Assembly: GCA_031277435.1 (NCBI GenBank)
Contig: JAITMI010000313.1
Location: 1 to 6,449 of the forward strand
Source: Pseudomonadales bacterium
Lineage (GTDB): Bacteria; Pseudomonadota; Gammaproteobacteria; Pseudomonadales; Pseudohongiellaceae
Reading direction: 5' to 3'
DNA length: 6,449 nt
Shown here: positions 1 through 6,427 of the stretch, one piece after another
Layout of the letters: every line of letters starts with the position of its first letter
Numbering within the stretch: the stretch's first letter is position 1
Made by a program: the position numbers and the translations under genes
Notes under the pieces: generated by a model
What the model was told of the DNA's origin: nothing
What the model saw: only the letters and a program-made list of their open reading frames with translations
Database searches by the model: none

Positions 1-102
1 CGCTTCCCGCTCACCGAGCCGAAACCCAATAATCGCGCTGAGCGCCGCAAATGGGATTGACGCAAGAGTCGAGACCACGATAACCAGCAAGCACGCGGCC
101 AT
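1..102 (-). CDS. Possible N-terminal part of a membrane protein, cut by the window edge
   Basis: Not recognised. Reading the minus strand from an ATG at 102 to the window edge gives 34 open codons, beginning MAACLLVIVVSTLASIPFAA. A hydrophobic stretch of about 25 residues would make one membrane helix, and it is followed by a charged end (RLGEREA). The frame stays open upstream of the ATG to a TAG at 178-180, so a start at a TTG further upstream is also possible. There is no good Shine-Dalgarno in front of the ATG. The hydrophobic run argues for a real gene, but the fragment is too short to assign a family and it could be a remnant. The gene would point away from the tRNA, on the same strand. 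Confidence 0.3.
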   Translation of the reverse strand, partial: MAACLLVIVVSTLASIPFAALSAIIGFRLGEREA

Positions 103-191
103 TTGAATACCGCGACTACGCAAAGGGCCTACGGAAGGAGAACTGAGGAAGTGGTGCCGCTGAGAAAAAGTGAGAGGCTAACCAAAATGAT

Positions 192-226
192 TGGGAACAG
201 TTGCCGATTCTATGGGAACGGTCGCC
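192..226. repeat. Two direct copies of TGGGAACRGTYGCC at 21-bp spacing
   Basis: TGGGAACAGTTGCC (192-205) is repeated as TGGGAACGGTCGCC (213-226), with 12 of 14 bases identical and starts 21 bp apart, two helical turns. No gene covers the stretch. Such spacing fits protein binding on one face of the DNA. It also resembles the multiple subterminal repeats of IS21-family insertion sequences, in which case this would be an element end lying left of about 255. That attribution rests on resemblance only; no transposase gene is visible in the window. Confidence 0.5.
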
Positions 227-277
227 AGAAACCCCCAAAATCGAGCGGCGTAACATGTTGATTTTAATTGAGAGGAC

Positions 278-352
278 TGGTGGGTCGTGAAGGGTTCGAA
301 CCTTCGACCAATTGGTTAAAAGCCAACTGCTCTACCACTGAGCTAACGACCC
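278..352 (-). tRNA. tRNA-Lys (anticodon UUU)
   Basis: The minus strand from 352 to 278 folds into a complete 75-nt cloverleaf. The 7-bp acceptor stem is GGGTCGT with ACGACCC, followed by discriminator A and an encoded CCA (280-278). The D arm is GCTC-AGTGGTA-GAGC. The anticodon arm has a 5-bp stem (one G-U pair) and loop CTTTTAA, putting anticodon TTT at 320-318. The T arm is GAAGG-TTCGAAC-CCTTC with the invariant TTCGA core. It decodes AAA and AAG. The gene lies 71 bp beyond the stop codon of queC on the same strand. No clear intrinsic terminator follows the CCA end. UUU is not a queuosine-type GUN anticodon, so the proximity to queC is not a substrate relationship. Confidence 0.97.
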
Positions 353-382
353 TTGGGGGTGCCCGTCTCAAGAAAGGCGCAC

Positions 383-410
383 ATGGTACTCATCCGCCGC
401 CAAAATTCAA
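383..410 (-). promoter_or_regulatory. Candidate promoter of the tRNA-Lys gene
   Basis: On the minus strand TTGAAT (410-405) and TACCAT (388-383) lie 16 bp apart and about 30 bp before the mature tRNA 5' end. The bases after the -10 box (GTGCGCC) form a GC-rich discriminator, as is common at stable-RNA promoters under stringent control. Both boxes are imperfect. The -35 box overlaps an AT-rich inverted repeat, AAAATT-CAAGC-AATTTT (402-418). Confidence 0.4.
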
Positions 411-423
411 GCAATTTTCGCGC

Positions 424-1107
424 CTAAAGCTGGCGGTAGCGGGTGGGATCGGCGACGCCTGCTTCCAGAAAACCCTTGCGGCGCAAGCGGCAGCTATCAC
501 ACACGCCGCAGGCGCGGCCTTCGCTATCCGCTTGATAACAGGACACCGTGGCGCCGTAATCGACGCCCGCGGCGAGGCCGGCGCGGATGATTTCGGCCTT
601 GCTCAGCGCGATCAAGGGCGCCTCAATGCGCAGCGTATGGCCTTCAACGCCGGCTTTGGTGGCGAGATTCGCCAGGGTTTGGAAGGCGTCGATGAAGGCT
701 GGGCGGCAGTCGGGATAGCCGGAATAATCCATGGCGTTGACGCCGATGAAAATCGCCTGGGCTTGCAGCGCCTCGGCCCAGGCCAAGGCGTAAGCGAGAA
801 ACACCGTGTTGCGCGCCGGCACGTAGGTGATCGGGATACCGGCGCTCTCCTGCCGCGGCACATCAAGCGAGAGATCGGTGAGCGCGGAACCGCCGATGCC
901 GCCCAGGTCCAGCTTCACCACTTTGTAGTCGCATAGTTGCGCCTCCTGCGCGATACGCTCTGCGGCGGTAAGCTCACTGCGATGGCGCTGGCCGTAGTCG
1001 AAGCTCAGGCCATAGCAGTCATAACCTTGTTGCCTCGCCAAGGCGAGACAGGTGGTGGAATCGAGGCCGCCAGACAGGAGCACTACGGCGCGTTGTTTGT
1101 TAATCAT
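424..1107 (-). CDS. queC: 7-cyano-7-deazaguanine (preQ0) synthase QueC
   Basis: QueC is a cytosolic enzyme that uses ATP and ammonia to turn 7-carboxy-7-deazaguanine into preQ0, the precursor of queuosine in GUN-anticodon tRNAs. The 227-residue product matches the usual length (about 230). An N-terminal PP-loop SGGLDST (residues 12-18) binds [15 protein letters not shown] (97-108 region) and the GYPDCRP segment (130-136) are family signatures, and C190, C200, C203 and C206 (CGVCDSC) form the zinc site. The ATG at 1107 is chosen because the PP-loop then starts near residue 12, as in known QueC proteins; the frame continues to a GTG at 1170, but those 21 extra residues look non-family. The Shine-Dalgarno is weak. 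queE and queD are absent from the window. The tRNA-Lys gene follows on the same strand. Confidence 0.96.
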   Translation of the reverse strand: MINKQRAVVLLSGGLDSTTCLALARQQGYDCYGLSFDYGQRHRSELTAAERIAQEAQLCDYKVVKLDLGGIGGSALTDLSLDVPRQESAGIPITYVPARNTVFLAYALAWAEALQAQAIFIGVNAMDYSGYPDCRPAFIDAFQTLANLATKAGVEGHTLRIEAPLIALSKAEIIRAGLAAGVDYGATVSCYQADSEGRACGVCDSCRLRRKGFLEAGVADPTRYRQL

Positions 1108-1264
1108 TGATTGTTCGTCATTGCGTGAGGAAGCTCTGAGCCTCTTACAAAACCAAAACTCCCCATCCACTCCGAATTATTTCCCATCACGGCAATCGAA
1201 CGGATAACGAGAGAAAAATAGAGACGGCGGCACGATTGAAGGCCCACGGCAATAGCGGCACTGA

Positions 1265-1282
1265 ATATGAATATCTTCATAT
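1265..1282 (-). other. AT-rich hairpin just after the dehydratase stop codon
   Basis: A perfect 7-bp inverted repeat, ATATGAA-TATC-TTCATAT, starts two bases past the stop codon of the dehydratase gene. It could stabilise the 3' end of the transcript. No T-run follows it on the minus strand, so it is not a standard intrinsic terminator. The rest of the 176-bp spacer to queC (1108-1283) shows no convincing promoter or riboswitch. Confidence 0.3.
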
Positions 1283-1283
1283 C

Positions 1284-3248
1284 TCAAGCGCTGGTCTTGA
1301 ACAACGGCAGCACCTTCTTGCTCTCATCTTCGCGTTGCCGCGCCGCTTTTTGCGCTTCGAGCAGGGGATCGCGCACGGTTTCCTTGGAGATGAAGCCGCC
1401 GATGGCTTCGCTCAGCACTTCGCGGATTTGCAGGGGGTCGAGCGCGGCGCAGGAGTGTTCCAGGCGTTTGAGTAAGTCTTGTAATGCTTCCCAAGACAAA
1501 AAATCTTCCTCGGCGCGCATGATTTTGGGATGATCGGTTCCGGTTACCTGTTCGCCGATCAATAGTTCTTCATACAGCTTTTCGCCGGGGCGCAGGCCGG
1601 TGTATTCGATGGCGATGTCGCCGTTGGGGCGGTGTTCGTCCTTGATGATGTAGCCCATCAGGTGAATCATTTTCTTGGCCAGATCGACGATGCGCACCGG
1701 ATCGTGCATGTCGAGTACGAACACGTCGCCGCCCGAGGCGATCGAGCCCGCCTGGATCACCAATTGCGCCGCTTCCTGCACCGTCATGAAATAGCGCGTC
1801 ATTTCGGAATGCGTCACGGTGACCGGGCCGCCGCGCGCGATCTGCCGGCGAAACAGCGGCACCACCGAGCCCGACGAGCCGAGCACGTTGCCGAAACGCA
1901 CCATCGAAAACTTGGTGCGGCTGCCGCGGGCGGATAACGATTGCAGGATTTGTTCGGCGAAACGCTTGGTGGCGCCCATCACGTTGGCGGGGCGCACCGC
2001 TTTGTCGGTGGAGACGAACACGAAATTTTCGACTTGAAATTTATCCGCCGCCTTGGCCAGCACGTAAGTGCCGAACACATTGTTGCGCACGCCTTCGACC
2101 ACGTTTTTTTCCACCATCGGCACATGCTTGTAGGCGGCGGCGTGGTAAACGGTGCGGATATTGAACTTGCGCAAGGCGCTTTCTACCTGGTCCTGATTAC
2201 GGATGGAGCCGAGCATGGCGATAATCTTGATGTCGCGGCCATGTTCGAGCAGTTTCTGAATTTCCTTCAGTTCGCTCTCGATGGTGTACAGGCCATATTC
2301 AAAATTGTCGTACAGCACCATTGTGCTGGGCTTGAGCTTGATGATCTGCCGGCACAGTTCCGAACCAATGGAGCCGCCAGCGCCGGTGATCAACACGTTG
2401 CTGGCGCGGATGCAGGCGCTCATCAGTTGTGGATCGGGCGGTACAATGTCGCGGCCAAGTAAATCTTCGATGTCGATGTCGCGGATTTCATCGACGGCCA
2501 CATTGCCGGAAAGAATGTCGAACATATCCGGCACCGTGCGCACATGCACCGGATAACATTCGAGTTTGTTGAGAATCTGCTTGCGTTCGCCATGCGTGGC
2601 CGAGGGCATCGCCAGCAGGATCTGGCGCACGGCATAGTCGTCGATCAATTCGCGGATCGCCGCCGGGCTGTATACGCGGATGCCATGCACCGTGTTGCCC
2701 ACCAAGGCTTCGCTGTCATCGACGAAGGCCACCGGCAGATATTGTTCACCATTGTTCAGCGCCGCCACCAACTGCATGCCGGAGCTGCCGGCGCCGTAAA
2801 TGATGACGGGTTCGCGCGGGCGGAAATTATGCAGCACGTTCTGCATCATCAGTTTGATCGCGAAGCGCAAGCCGCCCACGCTGAGCAGCGCCGTCATCCA
2901 GAACACCACCAGAACCTTGCCCGGCAAACTCAAGGCATCGGTAACATAAACGATCAGCCCAATAAGCATGGTGCTGATGGTGATGCCCTTGAAAATCACC
3001 AGCCCCGATTGGATGCCCATGTACAAAAGTACGGTGCGGTAGAGACCCGCCTGATAAAACACCGCCACGCTGCATACGGCGCTGAGCGCGAAGAGTACGG
3101 TGTACGTATCCGCTTGATGCAGCGCGAAGAAGCGCGGATCGACCAGCACCAGGGAAAGCCACAGCGCCAGCACGATCAAGATGCCGTCGGTGAGCATCAT
3201 GAAACTGTGCTTGAGCGGGCGGGATAGCGAGAACGGGGCGGATTTCAT
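1284..3248 (-). CDS. wbpM: Membrane-bound UDP-GlcNAc-type 4,6-dehydratase (WbpM/PglF/CapD family)
   Basis: The product is a 654-residue inner-membrane enzyme predicted to convert UDP-N-acetylhexosamine to its 4-keto-6-deoxy form, the first step towards sugars such as QuiNAc, FucNAc or bacillosamine for surface glycans. Four membrane helices (about 16-36, 48-68, 83-104, 111-131) precede a first Rossmann fold (GAGSSG, 152-157). The catalytic short-chain dehydrogenase fold carries TGAGGSIGS (288-296), AAYKHVPMVE (371-380) and STDKAVRP (413-420). M424 and K428 occupy the usual YxxxK positions, giving the Met-for-Tyr variant known from large WbpM-type enzymes, with D415-K416 in place as in FlaA1. 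Length and domain order are those of full-size WbpM/PglF. The ATG at 3248 is preferred over the adjacent TTG at 3251. It lies 16 bp after the transferase gene, so the two are probably one operon. The exact sugar product cannot be read from sequence. Confidence 0.93.
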   Translation of the reverse strand: MKSAPFSLSRPLKHSFMMLTDGILIVLALWLSLVLVDPRFFALHQADTYTVLFALSAVCSVAVFYQAGLYRTVLLYMGIQSGLVIFKGITISTMLIGLIVYVTDALSLPGKVLVVFWMTALLSVGGLRFAIKLMMQNVLHNFRPREPVIIYGAGSSGMQLVAALNNGEQYLPVAFVDDSEALVGNTVHGIRVYSPAAIRELIDDYAVRQILLAMPSATHGERKQILNKLECYPVHVRTVPDMFDILSGNVAVDEIRDIDIEDLLGRDIVPPDPQLMSACIRASNVLITGAGGSIGSELCRQIIKLKPSTMVLYDNFEYGLYTIESELKEIQKLLEHGRDIKIIAMLGSIRNQDQVESALRKFNIRTVYHAAAYKHVPMVEKNVVEGVRNNVFGTYVLAKAADKFQVENFVFVSTDKAVRPANVMGATKRFAEQILQSLSARGSRTKFSMVRFGNVLGSSGSVVPLFRRQIARGGPVTVTHSEMTRYFMTVQEAAQLVIQAGSIASGGDVFVLDMHDPVRIVDLAKKMIHLMGYIIKDEHRPNGDIAIEYTGLRPGEKLYEELLIGEQVTGTDHPKIMRAEEDFLSWEALQDLLKRLEHSCAALDPLQIREVLSEAIGGFISKETVRDPLLEAQKAARQREDESKKVLPLFKTSA

Positions 3249-3264
3249 CAAAGGCTACTCGTGT

Positions 3265-4323
3265 TCAAGGTGAATCAGCGTCTGGTCTTGCCGCGCTCTG
3301 GTCTTGCCACAAGAGACGGCGGCGAATGAGCCAGCTTGCGCACAAGAGCGGCGCCAAGGCGCACAGTGCGAGCCACCAGCCCTGCTGCGCGTAACGCTTG
3401 CTCAATAGCGCCAGCGGCAACAACCACGCCACATTCACGCTCAGATACAGCAGCATCACCTTGGTGTGGCTGCCCCAATGCCGGGCAAGTAATTGGTAGG
3501 CGTGAGTGCGGTGGCCATGGTACCACACGGCCCCGCTACGCATACGCGCGATGAGGGTAAGGGTAGCGTCGCTGATAAAACTGCCCATCAGAATCAGGCA
3601 GCTCCAATAACTGAGCGCGCCAGCGCGCACCGCCAAAAGTCCCAGCGCGACAAACGCATAGCCCAGAAAATTGCTGCCCACATCGCCCATGAAGAGCCGT
3701 GCCGGCGGCATGTTGTAAACCGCGAAGGCCGCCAGCGCAGAGGCCAAACCCAAGGCAGCGATACCCAAAGTCGGCGCGCCGCCTAGGGCGCAAAACCAGG
3801 CCAGGCTCAGACTCACGAACAAGCCCTGGCTCACCGCCAGGCCATCGATGCCATCCATGAAGTTATAAAAATTGATTTGCCACAGACCATAGATAAATAA
3901 CAAAGGAGTCAATAATGGTAGCGGCAGCCGCCAAGCGCCAAATTGCGGCGATGGCAGCGCGGGCAAGAGCAGCAGCAAGGCCAAGAGCAGCGCCATTTGC
4001 AGCGACAGGCGCAAGCGGATGCTGAGATTATGACCGTCATCGACAAAACCAAGCAGCGCTGGCGCCGCGCCCAGCAAGAGCGCCAGCGCCTCGCGCCCGC
4101 TCAAGGCGGCATTCACCCACAAGAGGGCGACACCCAAGAGCGATACGGTACAAAACCCTACCCCGCCGCTGGTTGGCGTAGGCCGCGAATGCGAACTGCG
4201 CGCATTCGGCGCATCCAGCCGCTGACGCCACAGGGAATACCCCAGCCAGGCCGCCGTCAAGCCCAAGGAAGCCACGAAGATAAGCAACAACAGCGCGCTC
4301 ATGCGAAAAACACTCTCCAACAT
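3265..4323 (-). CDS. Polyprenyl-phosphate sugar-1-phosphate transferase (WecA/WbpL/MraY superfamily)
   Basis: The 352-residue product is a polytopic inner-membrane protein with about 10-11 hydrophobic helices. It is predicted to transfer a HexNAc-1-phosphate from a UDP-sugar to undecaprenyl phosphate, the initiating step of O-antigen or capsule repeat synthesis. Signatures in order are SRPTPTSGGVGF (46-57), VDDGHNLS with D95-D96 (94-101), NFYNFMDGIDGLA (151-163), FMGDVGSNFLGY with D214 (211-222), and HRTHAYQ (271-277), the C-terminal loop motif of WecA/WbpL-type members. MraY is unlikely because no other cell-wall cluster gene is present and the His loop is WecA/WbpL-like. The start at 4323 has GGAG four bases upstream; an internal ATG at 4302 is an alternative. 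The dehydratase gene follows after 16 bp, the same pairing as wbpL-wbpM in Pseudomonas. The donor sugar is not determined. Confidence 0.92.
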   Translation of the reverse strand: MLESVFRMSALLLLIFVASLGLTAAWLGYSLWRQRLDAPNARSSHSRPTPTSGGVGFCTVSLLGVALLWVNAALSGREALALLLGAAPALLGFVDDGHNLSIRLRLSLQMALLLALLLLLPALPSPQFGAWRLPLPLLTPLLFIYGLWQINFYNFMDGIDGLAVSQGLFVSLSLAWFCALGGAPTLGIAALGLASALAAFAVYNMPPARLFMGDVGSNFLGYAFVALGLLAVRAGALSYWSCLILMGSFISDATLTLIARMRSGAVWYHGHRTHAYQLLARHWGSHTKVMLLYLSVNVAWLLPLALLSKRYAQQGWWLALCALAPLLCASWLIRRRLLWQDQSAARPDADSP

Positions 4324-4354
4324 GCAACTCCGCGGGGGAGCCGCTCAGAGGCCC

Positions 4355-4996
4355 TTAACGAACCACAAAGTCAAAATACCCGTCCACAAACGGCTCATCA
4401 CGCAGCGTGAAATGCCACCATTCCTCCGCCACGCCCACAAAGCCATGCCGGTGCATCACTTCGCGCAGTAACAGCCGGTGCGCCCGCTGCGCGGCATTCA
4501 CTTCCTGGCTTTGCGGCCAGGAACTGGGATCGAAAAAATCAAAGCGCGTGCCCATGTCGAGTTCCGCCGCGCCGTGCGCGTCGATCAGCGTCAAATCCAC
4601 CGTGCTGCCGCGCGAGTGCGCTGAACGCGCCAGCAGATAACCATCAGGGAACAAGCGTTCTTTATCGACTCTCGGGTAGTAAAGGTCTTTCATGCGCAGA
4701 TCGCCCGCCTCGTGCGTCCAGGCAATGAAACGGTCCACGGCGCGCTGCGGGCGATAACCATCAAAGACCTTGAGCGCGAGGCCGAAGTGCGCCAATTCCG
4801 TCTGTACTTCGCCTAGCGCCAAGGTCGCCGCGCGGGTCAGGATCAAGCGCTCGGCCTCATAACCGGTGATGGGTTCGCCGATGAAATTGCCGCTCTTGCA
4901 ATACACCAAGTCCACGCACAGTTGCGGCAGCAATTCTTGCGCGTAAACGAAGCCCGCCGGCAAAGGCTCGGAGGCGCCAGTGGATGAAAACGGCAT
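4355..4996 (-). CDS. ddpX: Zinc D-Ala-D-Ala dipeptidase (VanX/DdpX family, peptidase M15D)
   Basis: This family hydrolyses the D-alanyl-D-alanine dipeptide. In Gram-positive vancomycin resistance it depletes the dipeptide; in Gram-negatives DdpX is linked to its use as a nutrient. The 213-residue product shows DGYRP (79-83, the Arg corresponding to VanX R71), SAHSRGSTVD (125-134) with zinc ligands H127 and D134, and EWWH (192-195) with catalytic Glu E192 and third zinc ligand H195. Spacings match VanX (116/123, 181/184). The ATG at 4996 has AGGGA about 10 bases upstream. Starts further out (ATG 5032, GTG 5092) would add a tail without a clear signal peptide, so a cytosolic enzyme is most likely. 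The transferase gene begins 31 bp downstream on the same strand, so cotranscription is possible. There is no vanHA-type ligase nearby, hence no evidence for glycopeptide resistance. Confidence 0.92.
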   Translation of the reverse strand: MPFSSTGASEPLPAGFVYAQELLPQLCVDLVYCKSGNFIGEPITGYEAERLILTRAATLALGEVQTELAHFGLALKVFDGYRPQRAVDRFIAWTHEAGDLRMKDLYYPRVDKERLFPDGYLLARSAHSRGSTVDLTLIDAHGAAELDMGTRFDFFDPSSWPQSQEVNAAQRAHRLLLREVMHRHGFVGVAEEWWHFTLRDEPFVDGYFDFVVR

Positions 4997-5099
4997 GACT
5001 GATGATCCCTCATGGTGAATTGGCGGCGGCATGTTCTCCGAATCAGCGCCCTGGCACAACAATTGGAAAGGACTCCGCCCACGCGCCCGCACGCGGCGT

Positions 5100-5129
5100 T
5101 TGACGGCAACGAAAAATCAAGGGAATAAT
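5100..5129 (+). promoter_or_regulatory. Strong-looking sigma70 promoter for the molybdoenzyme gene
   Basis: TTGACG (5100-5105, 5 of 6 consensus) and AATAAT (5124-5129, 5 of 6 consensus) are separated by 18 bp. Transcription would start near 5136, leaving a leader of roughly 90 nt before the ATG at 5225. It is the best promoter match noticed in the window. No comparably good promoter was seen for the divergent dipeptidase gene. Confidence 0.6.
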
Positions 5130-5159
5130 CACCGGGCGTTTCCATCCACTGTTTCCAGC

Positions 5160-5205
5160 ACGGCCACTTTTTCATGCGGCCGTTTTTCATACGGCCTCTG
5201 CCGTA
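5160..5205 (+). promoter_or_regulatory. Leader with four mutually exclusive pairing segments (attenuator-like)
   Basis: Segment 1 ACGGCC (5160-5165) can pair with segment 2 GGCCGT (5178-5183); this stem runs into TTTTT (5183-5187) like a weak intrinsic terminator. Segment 2 can instead pair with segment 3 ACGGCC (5191-5196) across a 7-nt loop. Segment 3 can instead pair with segment 4, as TACGGC-CTCT-GCCGTA (5190-5205). The last stem ends 7 bases before the AGGAGG ribosome binding site (5213-5218). The arrangement partly arises from a tandem 15-16-bp repeat (CGGCC, T5, CAT) at 5161-5191. The pairing is read directly; a regulatory role is inferred. Confidence 0.45.
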
Positions 5206-5206
5206 G
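5174..5206 (+). CDS. Possible 10-codon leader peptide, MRPFFIRPLP
   Basis: A short open frame starts with ATG at 5174 and stops with TAG at 5204-5206, seven bases before the Shine-Dalgarno of the molybdoenzyme gene. It spans pairing segments 2 to 4 of the leader, so ribosome position could bias which hairpin forms. It contains two Arg and three Pro codons. It has no Shine-Dalgarno of its own, and an ORF this short can occur by chance. Confidence 0.2.
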   Translation: MRPFFIRPLP

Positions 5207-5224
5207 CGCCCGAGGAGGGACTTT

Positions 5225-6427
5225 ATGAGCGAGCACGACAACAACAATATGCCATCGATACCTTCAGCCGCCGGCCTCGCCACGGCCTTGCCGCGCCGCG
5301 ATATATTGCGCGCTTCCGTGGCCGGCGCCGCCTTGAGCGCCCTGCCCTTGTGGTCGCGCTTCGCGCTGGGCGCGGAGGAAGAACTGGTGCCCTTCACCGA
5401 CATGCCGCCCAATTTCACCGCGCCGCCGGTTACCCCCGGCGCCATCCACTTTCTCGACACGCGCGCCATCGACGGCTTTTACACGCCCAATGAGGAGTTC
5501 TACATCGTCCAGCACTACAACCAGCCCGAAGTCGATGCCGCCGGCTACACGCTCAAGCTCACTGGCCTGGTGGATAACCCGCTCGAATTCACGCTCGATC
5601 AGCTCAAGGCGCGGCCACGGGTCGAGATTGACGTTGGTTTTGAATGCGGCGGCAATGGCGGCGGCATGTTCCAAGGGCTGATCGGCAACGCGCGCTGGGT
5701 GGGCTGTTCGCTGCGCGATCTCTTGCGCGAAGCCGGGCTGCGTCAGGACGCGCTCGAAGTGGTGTTCTACGGCCACGACAAAGGCACGGAAAACATCCGC
5801 AACCTGAGCGTGGAACAATCGTTCGGGCGCAGCCTGCACATCGACGACGCGCTCAACGCCAACGCCATTCTCGCCTGGGAGATGAACGGCGAGCCGCTGC
5901 CGCATTACCACGGCGCGCCGCTGCGGCTGATCGTCCCTGGCTGGTACGGCGTCGCCAACGTCAAGTGGCTGGCGCAGATCCATGTACAGGACCGCCGCTT
6001 CATGGGCCGCTTCATGGCGCGCGATTACGTAACGCTGAGCAAAATCGACATTGGCGGCGAAGAACGCTGGGAAGAACGCTCGGTCACGAAAATCCGTCTC
6101 AAGTCCGCCATCGTGCGCGTCACCAAGAGCGGCGATGCGCACACCATCATGGGTTTCGCCCTCAATGACGGCACGCCGCTACGCGCCATCGAAGTCAGCA
6201 TCGACGGCGGCCCCTGGCAAGCCGCCACGATCGACCCGCAAGCCTCGGCGTATTCTTGGAAACCTTTCAGCTTGGTCTGGCGCGGCGCCACGCCGGGCGA
6301 ACACACGCTGGTATCGCGCGCCATCGACGTCAGCGGCCAGGTACAGGCCACGCCGGAAGAAATGCCGGAAAAACCCACTCGCTGGGAAAACTATGCGCAG
6401 TTTCCGCGTCAGGTGATGAGTTCTTAG
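5225..6427 (+). CDS. Tat-exported molybdopterin oxidoreductase, sulfite oxidase family
   Basis: The 400-residue periplasmic enzyme is predicted to bind the molybdenum cofactor. A twin-arginine signal (RRDILRAS, R24-R25, then a hydrophobic stretch ending near residue 50) implies folded export. The Mo-binding domain (about 85-270) has C141 in FECGGNGG as the Mo ligand, and LPHYHGAPLRLIVPGWYGVANVKWL (225-249) is a family hallmark. The C-terminal dimerisation domain (about 285-398) includes EVSIDGGPW (323-331) and SRAIDVSGQVQ. No heme domain is present, so electrons must go to a separate carrier, perhaps encoded past the window edge 22 bp downstream. AGGAGG six bases upstream supports the ATG at 5225. 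In alignment by eye the two arginines that hold sulfite in animal sulfite oxidase are replaced by V95 and G146, so annotation as a sulfite dehydrogenase (SorA/SoxC) is not safe. The natural substrate is unknown. Confidence 0.9.
   Translation: MSEHDNNNMPSIPSAAGLATALPRRDILRASVAGAALSALPLWSRFALGAEEELVPFTDMPPNFTAPPVTPGAIHFLDTRAIDGFYTPNEEFYIVQHYNQPEVDAAGYTLKLTGLVDNPLEFTLDQLKARPRVEIDVGFECGGNGGGMFQGLIGNARWVGCSLRDLLREAGLRQDALEVVFYGHDKGTENIRNLSVEQSFGRSLHIDDALNANAILAWEMNGEPLPHYHGAPLRLIVPGWYGVANVKWLAQIHVQDRRFMGRFMARDYVTLSKIDIGGEERWEERSVTKIRLKSAIVRVTKSGDAHTIMGFALNDGTPLRAIEVSIDGGPWQAATIDPQASAYSWKPFSLVWRGATPGEHTLVSRAIDVSGQVQATPEEMPEKPTRWENYAQFPRQVMSS

Noticed and set aside
1..60. Plus-strand 19-codon tail ending in TGA at 58-60 as the end of a gene
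   Set aside because: Too short and without a recognisable C-terminal motif; the minus-strand hydrophobic frame is a better candidate.
268..936. Plus-strand open frame running through the tRNA-Lys gene and the end of queC
   Set aside because: It overlaps a complete tRNA and is antisense to queC; its first residues are simply the translated tRNA complement.
1108..1170. Longer queC start at GTG 1170
   Set aside because: It would add 21 residues not typical of QueC; the ATG at 1107 places the PP-loop at the normal distance.
1188..1253. CACGGCAAT present twice (1188-1196 and 1245-1253)
   Set aside because: Nine bases only, with unrelated flanks; consistent with chance.
1108..1283. preQ1 riboswitch upstream of queC
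   Set aside because: No H-type pseudoknot core or A-rich tail resembling a preQ1 aptamer could be seen between the two genes.
1632..3227. Several plus-strand open frames opposite the dehydratase gene
   Set aside because: Their products are His- and Ala-rich, low in motif content and mirror the codons of the minus-strand gene; they are shadows.
4997..5092. Extended starts of the dipeptidase (ATG 5032 or GTG 5092)
   Set aside because: The extra N-terminus is not family-like and lacks a clear signal peptide; the ATG at 4996 has the better Shine-Dalgarno spacing.
5136..5224. Moco-type riboswitch before the molybdoenzyme gene
   Set aside because: The leader is shorter than the Moco RNA motif and shows only short GGCC-based stems, not its conserved aptamer arrangement.
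5264..6142. Long open frame (about 290 codons) antisense to the molybdoenzyme gene
   Set aside because: It lies wholly opposite a well-supported gene, has no recognisable domain, and is explained by GC-rich codon bias of the real frame.
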